Counted from the first letter of the stretch, positions 1 to 8,375 are shown. The stretch is DNA of 52,727 nt from UBA2882 sp964619485 (GCA_964619485.1 CAZUCI010000012.1:1-52727), one strand, 5' to 3'. Numbers and translations are program-made. The notes: generated by a model not told the origin, from the sequence alone.

Positions 1-12
1 AAAACACTGTAA

Positions 13-33
13 AATCAAGTATTTTTAATCAAG
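13..33. repeat. Direct repeat AATCAAG at the broken phosphatase gene
   Basis: Two copies of AATCAAG start 14 bases apart, immediately beyond the point where phosphatase homology stops. Paired short direct repeats at an element end are typical of integrase arm sites, but two 7-mers in AT-rich DNA may also be chance. Confidence 0.3.
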
Positions 34-74
34 GTTAGTATATTGCCGTGGCAGATGAAGAGTATTCGTAACAT
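15..74 (-). pseudogene. 5' fragment of low-molecular-weight protein-tyrosine-phosphatase
   Basis: A strong ribosome site (AAGGAGATATAAAACA) precedes an ATG whose product begins MLRILFICHGNI and then runs LTLIKNT and stops after 19 residues. LMW phosphotyrosine phosphatases begin with this beta strand and the CHGN(I)CRS P-loop, which carries the catalytic Cys and Arg. Here homology stops after the I of CHGNI, at about base 40, so the loop is incomplete and no enzyme can be made. The sequence left of the break holds a direct repeat (AATCAAG at 13-19 and 27-33). I infer an insertion or recombination junction inside the gene. The family assignment rests on 12 residues. Confidence 0.6.
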
Positions 75-98
75 TGTTTTATATCTCCTTAAATCTTC

Positions 99-218
99 TC
101 AAACCCGCTTATTTACGCCTAAACATTTTGCAAAAGTGTCCCATTTATCAACTGGAATAACGAATCCCGATGTCAAAATGGACTTATTGATATTATTTGA
201 ATATATACATTTTGCCAT
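99..218 (-). CDS. Hypothetical 39-residue protein
   Basis: The ATG follows the stop codon of the MazG-like gene with no gap (TAGATGGCA), and the end of that gene supplies the ribosome site (GAGGAAG). The product starts MAKCIYSNNINKS and ends KCLGVNKRV; it has a hydrophobic patch (ILTSGFVIPV) and no motif that I recognise. The stop lies 24 bases before the phosphatase start, so it fits a four-gene minus-strand string. Exact start-stop coupling on both sides of the MazG-like gene supports translation. I cannot assign a function. Confidence 0.5.
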   Translation of the reverse strand: MAKCIYSNNINKSILTSGFVIPVDKWDTFAKCLGVNKRV

Positions 219-536
219 CTACTTCCTCTTCTCCACGTACTCCAAAAATACTTTATCTTTAAAACCGCCACGTTCTTCAACCTTCTTAGCCCGCATTGAC
301 TCAAGCTCATCCAAACTATATCCACGTGCAACGCAGATAGCCTGCAGCACTTCCAGAATATCAGCCATCTCTTCAAGGTTTTTATCATCCTGATACTCAG
401 CCACTTCTTCATTGAGTTTCGTCTCTAATGCAGCTATATATTCCTCATCTGTGAGAATATGTGTAACTGGTGTCTTACCACTCGCTTCAATGATTTCTGC
501 TATCTTGTCTCTAACAAGTTTATTGTGTACCTTCAT
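219..536 (-). CDS. MazG-like nucleoside triphosphate pyrophosphohydrolase
   Basis: This 105-residue all-alpha protein begins MKVHNKLVRDKIAEIIE and contains the metal-binding ExxE...ExxD pattern of the phosphoribosyl-ATP/MazG superfamily (KLNEEVAEYQ, then NLEEMADILEVLQAI). Such proteins hydrolyse (d)NTPs to monophosphate and pyrophosphate and are usually house-cleaning enzymes; some occur in phage and defence loci. The start codon touches the TAG ending the frameshifted exonuclease, and GAGGCGAGC provides the ribosome site, so the two genes were translationally coupled. The substrate cannot be read from the sequence. It is not HisE, since no his genes are near. Confidence 0.8.
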   Translation of the reverse strand: MKVHNKLVRDKIAEIIEASGKTPVTHILTDEEYIAALETKLNEEVAEYQDDKNLEEMADILEVLQAICVARGYSLDELESMRAKKVEERGGFKDKVFLEYVEKRK

Positions 537-1141
537 CTAGCTCGCCTCGTAAATCCAGTTTCCAAATCCACAATTCTGTGCAGACTGGTAAACTGGCATA
601 ATGATTGATTTTAGTTGCCCTGAAAACTCGTTATATCCAAGCCCCTCTCTGTATACTCGATACAGAATATCATTGCTATTTATATGCTCTTTTGCGCATT
701 TATCGAATTCCTTACGTTTCCGTACATCTCTGATAATGCATTTAATTTATAGCAATTAACAGTATCATCGTTTTTAAATATTTTTCTTGCCAGTTCTAAG
801 GTGCATATGTAATCATTGCTGACCTTCGGTAATCCATATCTGTCTAGTGTTCTGTAAAGTGCACACAAATCCATAGACTTTGCATTGTGTGCGACCAAAA
901 TTGTTTTATCAAAGTATTTGCTGATTTCGTTCCATACTTCTGGAAATACTGGCGCATCGGCAACATCATCTGCGGTGATTCCATGTACCAGCGTATTAAA
1001 ATAGTTAAATTCCACTTCTGGGTTGATTAGTATCTCTTTTTCATAAACAATTTTTTCATTCTCATATCTTATAATTCCAATGGAACAAATGGAATCCCTT
1101 TGATTATTCGCTGTTTCTACGTCAAAAACGGTGTAATCCAT
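537..1141 (-). pseudogene. DEDDh 3'-5' exonuclease, frameshifted and truncated
   Basis: The first 153 codons (1141-680) encode an epsilon-type exonuclease: Exo I is FDVETAN and Exo II is LVAHNAKSMDLCALY. The frame then ends at NSINAQKSI, before the Exo III HxxxxD motif. In another frame an open stretch from about 755 reads through VYREGLGY and QNCGFGNWIYEAS to a TAG at 537-539 that abuts the next start codon. That perfect abutment says the second frame was the original gene end. Exo III is absent from both frames, so I infer an internal deletion plus frame change. The product should lack nuclease activity. Sequencing error alone would not restore Exo III. Confidence 0.65.
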
Positions 1142-1257
1142 TGTAAAATCCCCTTCTTAGAGTAATCGACTATATATAGTTCATTTCGACTATTATTTCA
1201 AGTATATTCTCTTAATTGAACTCTTTCAACAATATTCACATTAAAAGAGATATGTGC

Positions 1258-1303
1258 AAAAAGGCCGCTACCACATCTCACAATCGAGATACCATAACGG
1301 CCT
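1258..1303 (-). terminator. Intrinsic terminator after the AbiEi-like gene
   Basis: Outer arms AGGCCG (1262-1267) and CGGCCT (1298-1303) enclose a second stem ATCTC/GAGAT (1275-1279, 1286-1290). On the minus strand the hairpin is followed by TTTTT. It lies about 80 bases past the stop codon of the AbiEi-like gene and separates it from the exonuclease operon. Confidence 0.7.
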
Positions 1304-1385
1304 ACATTCTCTCACATCATTTTCACACCAGGCTATTTAAAAACTCTTAAGTTTCTATTTTCTCAATCATCTTTTGAATATTCAA

Positions 1386-1928
1386 CTAAAACACCTCCAT
1401 CTGAATTGTATCCATAACTAACTTTGTCTTTGGTAATTTTTCTGCATATTCTTCAATTAACTGAAAATCTAAATTGTGTATTAACTTTCTATAATTTCCA
1501 ATTATTTCCTTGTAATAATCAAACGAAAGAGTACTTTTATTTCTAATCAGCTCTATGAGTAACCTTTCTCTAGAAAATACTCGTATATCATCGCCACAAT
1601 ACTTAATTATTTCCACTCCATAATCCATGCTATTATAATTATCAAAAATCTGTTTAACTTTCTTGTCTTTAATTTTTGCAGCATCTTTATCTGTTTCAAG
1701 ATAATAAAAAGAAGGGGTTGTGTCTGTTAATCCATGATAGTAAAATGCACTATTTAAAGTAAAAACTGCATTTGGATATTTCATTTTAATAATTGCTGTA
1801 TCAGGTACATTTCTTCTGTCAGAATAAACACCTGGTGCAATTCTAAATAACAATTCCTCTTTTAAAAATTTTTTTATTTGATAATCACTACCGTATTTTT
1901 CAATACATTCGGCATATGAATACAACAT
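1386..1928 (-). CDS. Orphan AbiEi-like transcriptional regulator
   Basis: This 180-residue protein has a short N-terminal winged-helix-like part (YQIKKFLKEELLFRIAPGVY) followed by the alpha/beta body of AbiEi antitoxins (NAVFTLNSAFYYHGLTD, then IRVFSRERLLIELIR). In type IV AbiE systems this protein is the antitoxin and autorepressor, encoded directly before the AbiEii nucleotidyltransferase toxin. Here a terminator and an exonuclease remnant follow instead; no toxin is adjacent. AAGAAGGCGGTTTA is the ribosome site. It is shorter than the antitoxin at 47854-48615 and diverged from it. It may be a domesticated regulator, an antitoxin left after toxin loss, or an anti-toxin acting in trans. Confidence 0.75.
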   Translation of the reverse strand: MLYSYAECIEKYGSDYQIKKFLKEELLFRIAPGVYSDRRNVPDTAIIKMKYPNAVFTLNSAFYYHGLTDTTPSFYYLETDKDAAKIKDKKVKQIFDNYNSMDYGVEIIKYCGDDIRVFSRERLLIELIRNKSTLSFDYYKEIIGNYRKLIHNLDFQLIEEYAEKLPKTKLVMDTIQMEVF

Positions 1929-1953
1929 TAAACCGCCTTCTTTGACTAATCAG

Positions 1954-1976
1954 CCGTAATTTTTCTTTTTTTACGG
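1954..1976. promoter_or_regulatory. Inverted repeat between promoter and AbiEi-like gene
   Basis: CCGTAA (1954-1959) and TTACGG (1971-1976) are a perfect inverted pair 11 bases apart, just downstream of the -10 box. The position suits a repressor site for the autoregulating AbiEi family; a leader hairpin is also possible. Confidence 0.4.
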
Positions 1977-1993
1977 ATGTTTACTTTAATTTC

Positions 1994-2022
1994 AATATAG
2001 ATTTTTTCTTATTAAAAGTCAA
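1994..2022 (-). promoter_or_regulatory. Promoter of the AbiEi-like gene
   Basis: On the minus strand TTGACT (2017-2022) and TATATT (1994-1999) are separated by 17 bases and lie about 65 bases before the ATG. This is a near-consensus sigma-70/SigA promoter. Confidence 0.6.
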
Positions 2023-2044
2023 ATGTTATTTTTTCACTATTTTT

Positions 2045-2875
2045 TTATGCCAAAATATCCTCCAAAGACTGTTCTTCGGACATTTTCATAAACTTATCCA
2101 AATCGACCACATTCATATAGAACAACATCAACATTTGCTTTCCATTATTCCAAGGATACAAACGATCTGCATGAAAATGTCCCCACGCCCAACGCCTGTA
2201 CTTAAGGTCATATTCCATCTCATCCAGATATCTCTCCATGGAAGTATCAACCATACTCTGATCAAGTCCCGGTAAAAATAAGTCCGTTGGTTCATACGTC
2301 AATGGACAAGTGTGTGAAATCACCAGATCAAAAGGCTGCTCACTCTCTTTTAATTCTCTTCCCCGTTCCATCTCTTCAGCTGTAAGCTGTTCATCCTCAT
2401 ACCACGTCCATCCACGACTCAATCGATACCACTTATCAACACTGTATGCGCCAGGAATAGAAAGTGTTTTGTAACCTGCAAATTCATAAACGGCTGGTGA
2501 ATCGGACAAGTACTCTATCTGAGGAAAGTCTTTTTCAACATAAACCTTTCCTCCATACTTATCCTGAACCTCCCATTGTTCGGGATGTCTTTCCATTACA
2601 CTTCTCACTCTTGCTTCATGATTTCCCCGCAGACAAATATATGTAAATGGATATTTTGACAATTCTCTTTTAAATTTAAAATCTCGCTGGCCAGTTAATG
2701 CAAAGTTGGCTCCAACATCCCCAAGTAAAATCAAGTGATTTTTTGATCGGTCCGATTCTAATTTGTCTTTATTCCCTGTATAAAAACATTCAATAGGATA
2801 AGCATCTCCATGGATATCGCCCAGTAAAAACCAATTTTCCTTCATGATTGCATCATCCCCAATAAAATTGCACAT
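2045..2875 (-). CDS. Calcineurin-like metallophosphoesterase
   Basis: The 276-residue protein carries the family metal-binding motifs: GDIHGD near residue 20, LLGDVGAN near 50, LRGNHEAR near 83 and, towards the end, GHFHADRLYP. Such enzymes hydrolyse phosphomono- or diesters with two metal ions. The ATG at 2875 is preceded by a strong AGGGGAGG; a second Met ten codons in (before KENWFLLGDIHG) has a weaker site. Monocistronic by position, between recQ and the AbiEi-like gene. The substrate is unknown; the family includes protein phosphatases, nucleotidases and Ap4A hydrolases. The C-terminal EEQSLEDILA is an acidic tail. Confidence 0.85.
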   Translation of the reverse strand: MCNFIGDDAIMKENWFLLGDIHGDAYPIECFYTGNKDKLESDRSKNHLILLGDVGANFALTGQRDFKFKRELSKYPFTYICLRGNHEARVRSVMERHPEQWEVQDKYGGKVYVEKDFPQIEYLSDSPAVYEFAGYKTLSIPGAYSVDKWYRLSRGWTWYEDEQLTAEEMERGRELKESEQPFDLVISHTCPLTYEPTDLFLPGLDQSMVDTSMERYLDEMEYDLKYRRWAWGHFHADRLYPWNNGKQMLMLFYMNVVDLDKFMKMSEEQSLEDILA

Positions 2876-2993
2876 AAAAATCCTCCCCTAAAATATCGTT
2901 TATACTAACGACACTAAGGGAGCATAGCTATTTTGTCATTGAACTTGTAGTATAATTTTATACGACCGTTGTCACATTCTACTTCTGAAAATC

Positions 2994-4925
2994 CTATCTC
3001 TGCCTCAACTCCGGATACACCCCCACGCACTCTTCAATAACAGCCAGAAATCTTTCTCCATACTTACTAAATTTATTTTCACCCACACCAGAGACATTGA
3101 GCATCTCTTCCTGAGAGGTTGGAACCTTTGCTGCCATGTCAATCAGGGTTTTATCATTGAAAATAATATAGGGCGGCATCTTTTCTTCTCTGGCAATTAC
3201 AAGTCTGAGCTCTCTCAGCTGTTCAAACAGCTTGAAGCCGGCAGACGTAAGGGATTCCATGCCCTTTGTCTTCTTTTTTTCTTTGGCTGTCTTTTTAGGC
3301 AGTTTATCCTCATCTGTGATTTTTACCAGAATGGCAGCTTCCGGATTCTTAAGTCCGCTGATATCGCCAAGTTTAATAACCTGATAATCTCCAACCGTAA
3401 GATAGCCTTCCATAACCAGCTGCTCCATTAATCGTCTTAAAAGATTTCTATTAATCGAAGCCAAAACTCCGTAGGATTTATATTGTGTTGCACCCACTTC
3501 CTCAAGCCTTGCGGTCTTTGCACCGGCAACCGTATCTATAATGATGTTTTTACCGTATCTTCCCTTTGCTTCATAAACGCAGTTTATAATTTTCTTTGCT
3601 GCCTCTGTCATGTCTAAGGTCTCAAATTCGCGAAGGCAGTTTCCACAGTCCTCACATGGTTTGTCAGGACTTTCACCAAAATATTTCAGGATATAGTTTC
3701 GCAGGCATTCCGTTGTGTAGCAATATCGCTCCATAATCTGCAGGCGTTTGGTATCTCTTTCTTTTACTGCCTCTCTGTCCGCATAATCAAGCTCTGACAT
3801 CTCTTTATGCTCCAAAAGAAATCTGTTAATCATAATGTCCTGTGGTGAAAACAGCAGGATACATTTTGAATCCAGGCCGTCTCTGCCGGCTCTTCCTGCC
3901 TCCTGGTAGTAGTTTTCCATGCTCTGGGGCATATTATAATGTATTACAAAGCGGACATTGGACTTATCAATTCCCATTCCAAAGGCGTTAGTCGCAACAA
4001 CAATGCTTGTATAATCGAATACAAAATCATCCTGCATTCTTTTTCTTTCTGCCGCTCCCATGCCCGCATGGTATTTTGCCACAGATATTCCTCTTCTCTT
4101 GAGCAAATCATACAGGTTATCCACATTTTTTCTTGTGGCACAATAAATGATGCCACTGTCACCCGGATGCCTGGCTATGTAGTCTAAAATGTACTGGTCC
4201 TTATTTTTCGGCTTGTCCACCTGGAAAAAGAGATTTTCCCTGTCAAATCCCGTTACCAGAACGTAGGGATTCACCAGTCCCAAAGTGCATAAAATATCTT
4301 CTCGAACCGTTTCTGTGGCTGTGGCGGTAAAGGCACTGATGATAGGACGCTTTTCAAGCATATTTACAAACTCAACGATTCGCATATAGCTGGGGCGAAA
4401 ATCCTGTCCCCACTGTGAAATGCAATGTGCCTCGTCAACTGTAATCATGGAAATCTGAACATGCTTCGCCAAATCAAGGAAGCCCTCTGTGACCAGTCTT
4501 TCCGGCGCCACATAAATAATTTTATACAATCCCTGTCTGGCTTTTCTGACTGTTTCATAAAAAGCAGTCTCTGACAAGGAGCTGTTGATAAAAGCAGCGG
4601 AAACTCCTGCCTCATTCAACGCTTTTACCTGATCCTGCATAAGCGAAATAAGAGGAGAGATAATCAGCGTGATTCCCGGCAGAAGCATGGCCGGAATCTG
4701 GTAGCAGACCGATTTACCAGCTCCTGTGGGCATGACTGCAAAGGCATCCCTTCCAGATAAAATACTTTCTATAATAGTCTTTTGCCCCGGCCTGAAGGAA
4801 TCATATCCAAACAGAACTTTCAGTGCTTCCTCCGGTGTCTGATATCTTTCATCTCTGGTGGCAGTGCTTTCAAAGAAATCTGCATTATCATAAATTGAAT
4901 TATTATAAGTAGAATTATCACTCAT
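2994..4925 (-). CDS. recQ: ATP-dependent DNA helicase RecQ
   Basis: A 643-residue superfamily 2 helicase that unwinds DNA 3'-5' in recombination and fork repair. Walker A is PTGAGKS (about 66-72), the Walker B box DEAH is at 164-167, followed by CISQWG; motif VI is the QEAGRAGRDG box. A zinc-binding segment with CEDCGNC follows, then the RQC winged helix (KKIINCVYEAKGRYGK...) and an HRDC domain close to the end (LRELRLVIAREE...NVSGVGENKFSKYG). All domains are complete. I chose ATG 4925 over the GTG five codons upstream because GTGAGGA is well spaced for it. An N-terminal extension of about 28 residues, rich in N, S and D, precedes the helicase core. Confidence 0.95.
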   Translation of the reverse strand: MSDNSTYNNSIYDNADFFESTATRDERYQTPEEALKVLFGYDSFRPGQKTIIESILSGRDAFAVMPTGAGKSVCYQIPAMLLPGITLIISPLISLMQDQVKALNEAGVSAAFINSSLSETAFYETVRKARQGLYKIIYVAPERLVTEGFLDLAKHVQISMITVDEAHCISQWGQDFRPSYMRIVEFVNMLEKRPIISAFTATATETVREDILCTLGLVNPYVLVTGFDRENLFFQVDKPKNKDQYILDYIARHPGDSGIIYCATRKNVDNLYDLLKRRGISVAKYHAGMGAAERKRMQDDFVFDYTSIVVATNAFGMGIDKSNVRFVIHYNMPQSMENYYQEAGRAGRDGLDSKCILLFSPQDIMINRFLLEHKEMSELDYADREAVKERDTKRLQIMERYCYTTECLRNYILKYFGESPDKPCEDCGNCLREFETLDMTEAAKKIINCVYEAKGRYGKNIIIDTVAGAKTARLEEVGATQYKSYGVLASINRNLLRRLMEQLVMEGYLTVGDYQVIKLGDISGLKNPEAAILVKITDEDKLPKKTAKEKKKTKGMESLTSAGFKLFEQLRELRLVIAREEKMPPYIIFNDKTLIDMAAKVPTSQEEMLNVSGVGENKFSKYGERFLAVIEECVGVYPELRQR

Positions 4926-5000
4926 CACATCTATCCTCACTCTGTTATCCCTACTCTTTACAATCTAACTCATCTGAATCCCTTCAATATTCCCATCTGT

Positions 5001-5531
5001 CTATTTCAACGCCCCTCCAAGCAGGCTGACTATAATGTCCCCGGCAAACAGTGCCGCTGGTATGCCCGCAATAAGTGAGATTTGTTTCATTGAGAATTTT
5101 TCTGTAAATTTTGTAAGCAGTGGCATAATCAGATATTGAAAGAAAAAGGCAGAAATGCCAAAAAAAATCACCGAACGCAGACAGACAAAGCCGCCTATAT
5201 TACACCAGTTCCAGATTTCCGTGGTGTAATCCCACAGGCGAAGGTGAAAAATATGTAGAAGCACATATCCCGTCAGATATTCAATGACGCCAGATACCAG
5301 TGCAGATACCAGAAACACAAGCCATGGTTTATCTTTAAATCGCGATTTCGCTAATATAATGATAACCGCTCCAAATCCATAAATCGGAATCCACGGACCA
5401 TAAGTCGTCCCCCTCTTTACCAGATATCCCAGATCAATCCAGTAAAAGAGCTCCTCATAGATGAAACCAAATACGCCCCCGATGACAAATAATAAAAGCA
5501 ATGTCTGTATCTGATGCTTTTCCCTCTTCAT
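5001..5531 (-). CDS. CmpB-type putative ABC-transporter membrane protein
   Basis: This 176-residue integral membrane protein has about five hydrophobic segments, starting with LLLLFVIGGVFGFIYEELFY. The signature YGPWIPIYGFGAV followed by GVIEYLTGYVLLHIFHLRLWDY matches the PF06541 family (putative ABC transporter type IV, widespread in clostridia). The biochemical role of the family is not established and no ATPase is adjacent. AGAGGGGAG lies at the right distance before the ATG. It stands alone, downstream of nothing on its strand, 76 bases from recQ, and may be transcribed together with it. Confidence 0.8.
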   Translation of the reverse strand: MKREKHQIQTLLLLFVIGGVFGFIYEELFYWIDLGYLVKRGTTYGPWIPIYGFGAVIIILAKSRFKDKPWLVFLVSALVSGVIEYLTGYVLLHIFHLRLWDYTTEIWNWCNIGGFVCLRSVIFFGISAFFFQYLIMPLLTKFTEKFSMKQISLIAGIPAALFAGDIIVSLLGGALK

Positions 5532-5591
5532 ATGTTTTCTCCCCTCTTTGCATTCAGTATCTGTGCGTCAGCCAGAATCCTGATGTCCCTC

Positions 5592-5627
5592 TTTTGATAA
5601 AACAGGATTGCTAATATATTATCAAAA
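5592..5627. repeat. Inverted repeat in the divergent 5532-5776 region
   Basis: TTTTGATAA (5592-5600) and TTATCAAAA (5619-5627) form a perfect 9-base inverted repeat with an 18-base spacer, between the divergent membrane-protein and PilZ genes. It could be a regulator site; no regulator is linked. Confidence 0.3.
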
Positions 5628-5711
5628 TCGGTCTTTTCTTATCCCCATTTGTTATGTTATGATGTGAATGTATCTCCTTTTTTCCTTCTAAAGACTTACG
5701 TAAGGAAAAAC

Positions 5712-5739
5712 TTGAACCTATCACGCCATACTTTATTAT
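5712..5739 (+). promoter_or_regulatory. Candidate promoter of the PilZ gene
   Basis: TTGAAC (5712-5717) and TATTAT (5734-5739) are 16 bases apart and about 38 bases before the ATG. Confidence 0.4.
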
Positions 5740-5776
5740 AGATTATTATATATCGTTAGAAAAGAGTATTAAAATC

Positions 5777-6409
5777 ATGTTTATTTGGGAATTACCGCAG
5801 AATTCAGAATTAACAGTTGAAATTAAGGCAGAGGATAAAATGCCCCTGGAATTTAAAAGTCAGATTTTACTTTCTTCCCAACGGGGAAAGTGCGTCTTTT
5901 TGGAGCCTTTGCGCGAGGATAACAAGATTTTAAATTTTGATGTGAGTGATATCCGCATCACAGCATATTATATCACCGGTGAAGATCTGCCAATTGTCTT
6001 TAAAAAATGTACCATGCAGTATATTTCCCACAATGAACACAAGTATCATGCTGTCATTTGTTCAGAAAACGGGGTGAACCAGAATCGTCGAAATCATTTC
6101 CGTGTTCCTGTGGATGAGTACTGTCATGTTAATAATGGTAAAGCAACTGTAGACGGTATCATGGTAAATGTCAGCTCCACCGGCTTTGCCTTTGTTGTAA
6201 GCCATTGGGATAACAGTCCCATGGATCAGGTTCTCGTCTCTTACCATGATACCCTGTTAAATATGGAATTTAAAATTAAAGGAAAGGTTGTCCGCACGGA
6301 ACCCCGTGAGGGCGACCGCACTCTGTTTGGCTGCCGAATTTTACTTTGTGCAAATATTGAAAAGTATATCAGTGCCAGACAACGTAAACTGATTCAGGTC
6401 AGTAAGTAA
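5777..6409 (+). CDS. PilZ-domain c-di-GMP receptor (YcgR/flagellar-brake type)
   Basis: 210 residues in two parts. Residues 1-100 resemble the N-terminal barrel of YcgR-like proteins. The C-terminal PilZ domain starts at RRNHFRVPVDEYCHV, giving the RxxxR motif, followed by DGIMVNVSSTGFAFVV, giving the (D/N)xSxxG motif; these residues bind cyclic di-GMP in the family. YcgR-type proteins act on the flagellar motor, but no flagellar gene lies in this window, so the target is open (exopolysaccharide or adhesion control are alternatives). The ribosome site before ATG 5777 is weak (AAAGAG). It is convergent with the MATE gene 15 bases downstream. Confidence 0.85.
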   Translation: MFIWELPQNSELTVEIKAEDKMPLEFKSQILLSSQRGKCVFLEPLREDNKILNFDVSDIRITAYYITGEDLPIVFKKCTMQYISHNEHKYHAVICSENGVNQNRRNHFRVPVDEYCHVNNGKATVDGIMVNVSSTGFAFVVSHWDNSPMDQVLVSYHDTLLNMEFKIKGKVVRTEPREGDRTLFGCRILLCANIEKYISARQRKLIQVSK

Positions 6410-6424
6410 ATTTATAAGTAGTGC

Positions 6425-7798
6425 CTACTCTCTCGTAATATTCCGAACCCATTTATACTTCATATAATGGGCATAAACCGCCGGTATTTTAACAAATTCA
6501 TCCAATGTAAGGATAAATGCCACCACAAGAATTGGCCACTTGAATACAAATGCTGCAAGGGCAGCGGACGGAACAACTACACACCAGAGTGTAACCAGGT
6601 CGCAGACCATTCCAAATTTCGTATCTCCTCCCGCCGGGAAAATTCCCGAAATAATCGTAGAGTTCAGTGAATTACCAATAATGTAATAGCAGGACATAAA
6701 CATCATGGCCTTCAGATAATGATGTGCCTGGTCACTGAGTGATACAAAGTGAAGAACCGCCGGTGTAATTGCTAAAATAACAAGTCCTGACAAAACACCG
6801 ATTAAGATAGCGAAACGTACAAAACGACCACCTTCTCTTTTGGCCTTCTCCAGTTCTCCTCTTCCAAGCATCCCTCCGATGATAATTCCAACACCAGATG
6901 AAATTCCCCAGCAAAGGCTTGCAATAATGCTTCTGACAATATTAGCTACTGAGTTTGCTGCTGTTGCATCAGTACCAAGATGACCCATAATAACAGAATA
7001 CATGGTCACACCGCCACCCCAGCCAACCTGGTTCAATAAAAGTGGCAGGGTATAATGCCAGTAATCCTTATGAAGCCATTTATTTTTGCCTTTAAACATC
7101 AATCTAATGCGGAGCGGTATGCATTTTTTCCTGGCTATCATAATGAGAACGCTAATCACTTCAAACATTCTGGCGCAAACTGTTGCAAGTGCTGCACCTT
7201 CGATGCCCATCTTGGGAAGTCCACAGATTCCAAAGATAAAAACTGCATTTAAAATAATGTTTATGACAACCGCGCAGGACCCAATAATGGAACTGATTGC
7301 TGCGCCATCACAAACCTTCATAATTCCAAAGTAAATCTGTGAGAAACCGGTTAATATGTAAGAAAGAGCCACAACCCTTAAGTAACCAACTCCTGCTGCC
7401 ACCAGGTTTGGATCATTGGTGAACACCTTCATAACAGCTTCCGGTGCCACAAAGGTTCCTACTGAAAAGATAATTCCCACAATCATGATATAGCGCATTG
7501 CAATGGCAAGAATTTCTTCAACTGTCTTTTTATCGCCCTTTCCCCAGTACTGCGCTGCCAAAACATTAATTCCAAAGACAAATGCCTCTGTAAAGATGGC
7601 AAATACAAATGCCACCTGTGTTGCCAGCGAAACTGCCGACAGCGAATCCTGATCTAAAAATCCAAGCATTATGGCATCTGATGCTCCAACCAAGGAAGAC
7701 ATCATATTCTGAAATGCGATAGGTGTTACAATGAGAAACAGCTGATGTAAAATCTGCCGCCTCTCCTGATCTTTAAAAATTGCTTTTATTTTATTCAT
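6425..7798 (-). CDS. MATE-family efflux transporter
   Basis: 457 residues with about twelve hydrophobic segments in two halves, typical length for MATE. Family landmarks include the N-terminal QNMMSSLVGASDAIMLGFL and AAQYWGKGDKKTVEEIL, and in the second half NQVGWGGGVTMYSVIMGHLG and the Gly-rich IIGGMLGRGELEKAKREG. MATE proteins export drugs or metabolites using Na+ or H+. The ATG lies two bases after the stop of the rhodanese lipoprotein gene, and the ribosome site (CGGAG) is inside that gene, so the pair is translationally coupled. The substrate cannot be predicted. Confidence 0.9.
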   Translation of the reverse strand: MNKIKAIFKDQERRQILHQLFLIVTPIAFQNMMSSLVGASDAIMLGFLDQDSLSAVSLATQVAFVFAIFTEAFVFGINVLAAQYWGKGDKKTVEEILAIAMRYIMIVGIIFSVGTFVAPEAVMKVFTNDPNLVAAGVGYLRVVALSYILTGFSQIYFGIMKVCDGAAISSIIGSCAVVINIILNAVFIFGICGLPKMGIEGAALATVCARMFEVISVLIMIARKKCIPLRIRLMFKGKNKWLHKDYWHYTLPLLLNQVGWGGGVTMYSVIMGHLGTDATAANSVANIVRSIIASLCWGISSGVGIIIGGMLGRGELEKAKREGGRFVRFAILIGVLSGLVILAITPAVLHFVSLSDQAHHYLKAMMFMSCYYIIGNSLNSTIISGIFPAGGDTKFGMVCDLVTLWCVVVPSAALAAFVFKWPILVVAFILTLDEFVKIPAVYAHYMKYKWVRNITRE

Positions 7799-7800
7799 TT

Positions 7801-8193
7801 TTACTCCGTTTCATAGCTCCAGGTATTGATTCCACCAAATTCTTTGATATTGGTATAACCCATCTTCGCAAGCTTGTCCGCTGCCTGACGGCTTCTGTTT
7901 CCGCTGCGGCAGTAAACCAGAATCTGCTGCTCCTTATCTGGAAGCTCCTCCGGTTCTGTGTCGGAAATTGTCTCATTTGGAATGCAGATTGCTCCGGGAA
8001 TATGCACTTCGTCAAATTCTGCCTGCGTTCTTACATCTAAGAGAACGTAATCTTCCCCGGAATCCATAATCTGTTTAGCCTCCTCCTGAGAGATGTGCTC
8101 ATAGGTGACTGCTGCCTGTTTTTTATCTAATCCGCATCCACTTAACAAAATGCATCCTGCAAGCGCCGCTAATGATAATAATCTGTTTTTCAT
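7801..8193 (-). CDS. Rhodanese-domain lipoprotein
   Basis: 130 residues. The N-terminus is a lipoprotein signal with the lipobox LSGC (MKNRLLSLAALAGCILLSGC). One rhodanese domain follows, with YVLLDVRTQAEFDEVHIPGA and the active-site loop LVYCRSGNRS, where Cys carries a persulfide in active rhodaneses. It is expected outside the membrane, anchored by lipid; the role may be sulfur transfer or redox signalling. I chose ATG 8193 because AAAGGAG precedes it and it starts the signal peptide exactly; upstream in-frame codons read through AT-rich DNA. It is coupled to the MATE gene. Confidence 0.88.
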   Translation of the reverse strand: MKNRLLSLAALAGCILLSGCGLDKKQAAVTYEHISQEEAKQIMDSGEDYVLLDVRTQAEFDEVHIPGAICIPNETISDTEPEELPDKEQQILVYCRSGNRSRQAADKLAKMGYTNIKEFGGINTWSYETE

Positions 8194-8375
8194 AGTTTGT
8201 CTCCTTTGTTTCATGTTCTTTAGCTTATCACATTTTTTTCTTTTCATACTACAAAAAAAATCGCTTTTATATACAATTTTGGTGTACAATTGTTGCTATA
8301 GAAATTACTATATAAATAATAATAAGAAATACTCTAAAAGTACCCATCAAAAACCAGTCTACCAGGAGATTCCCT

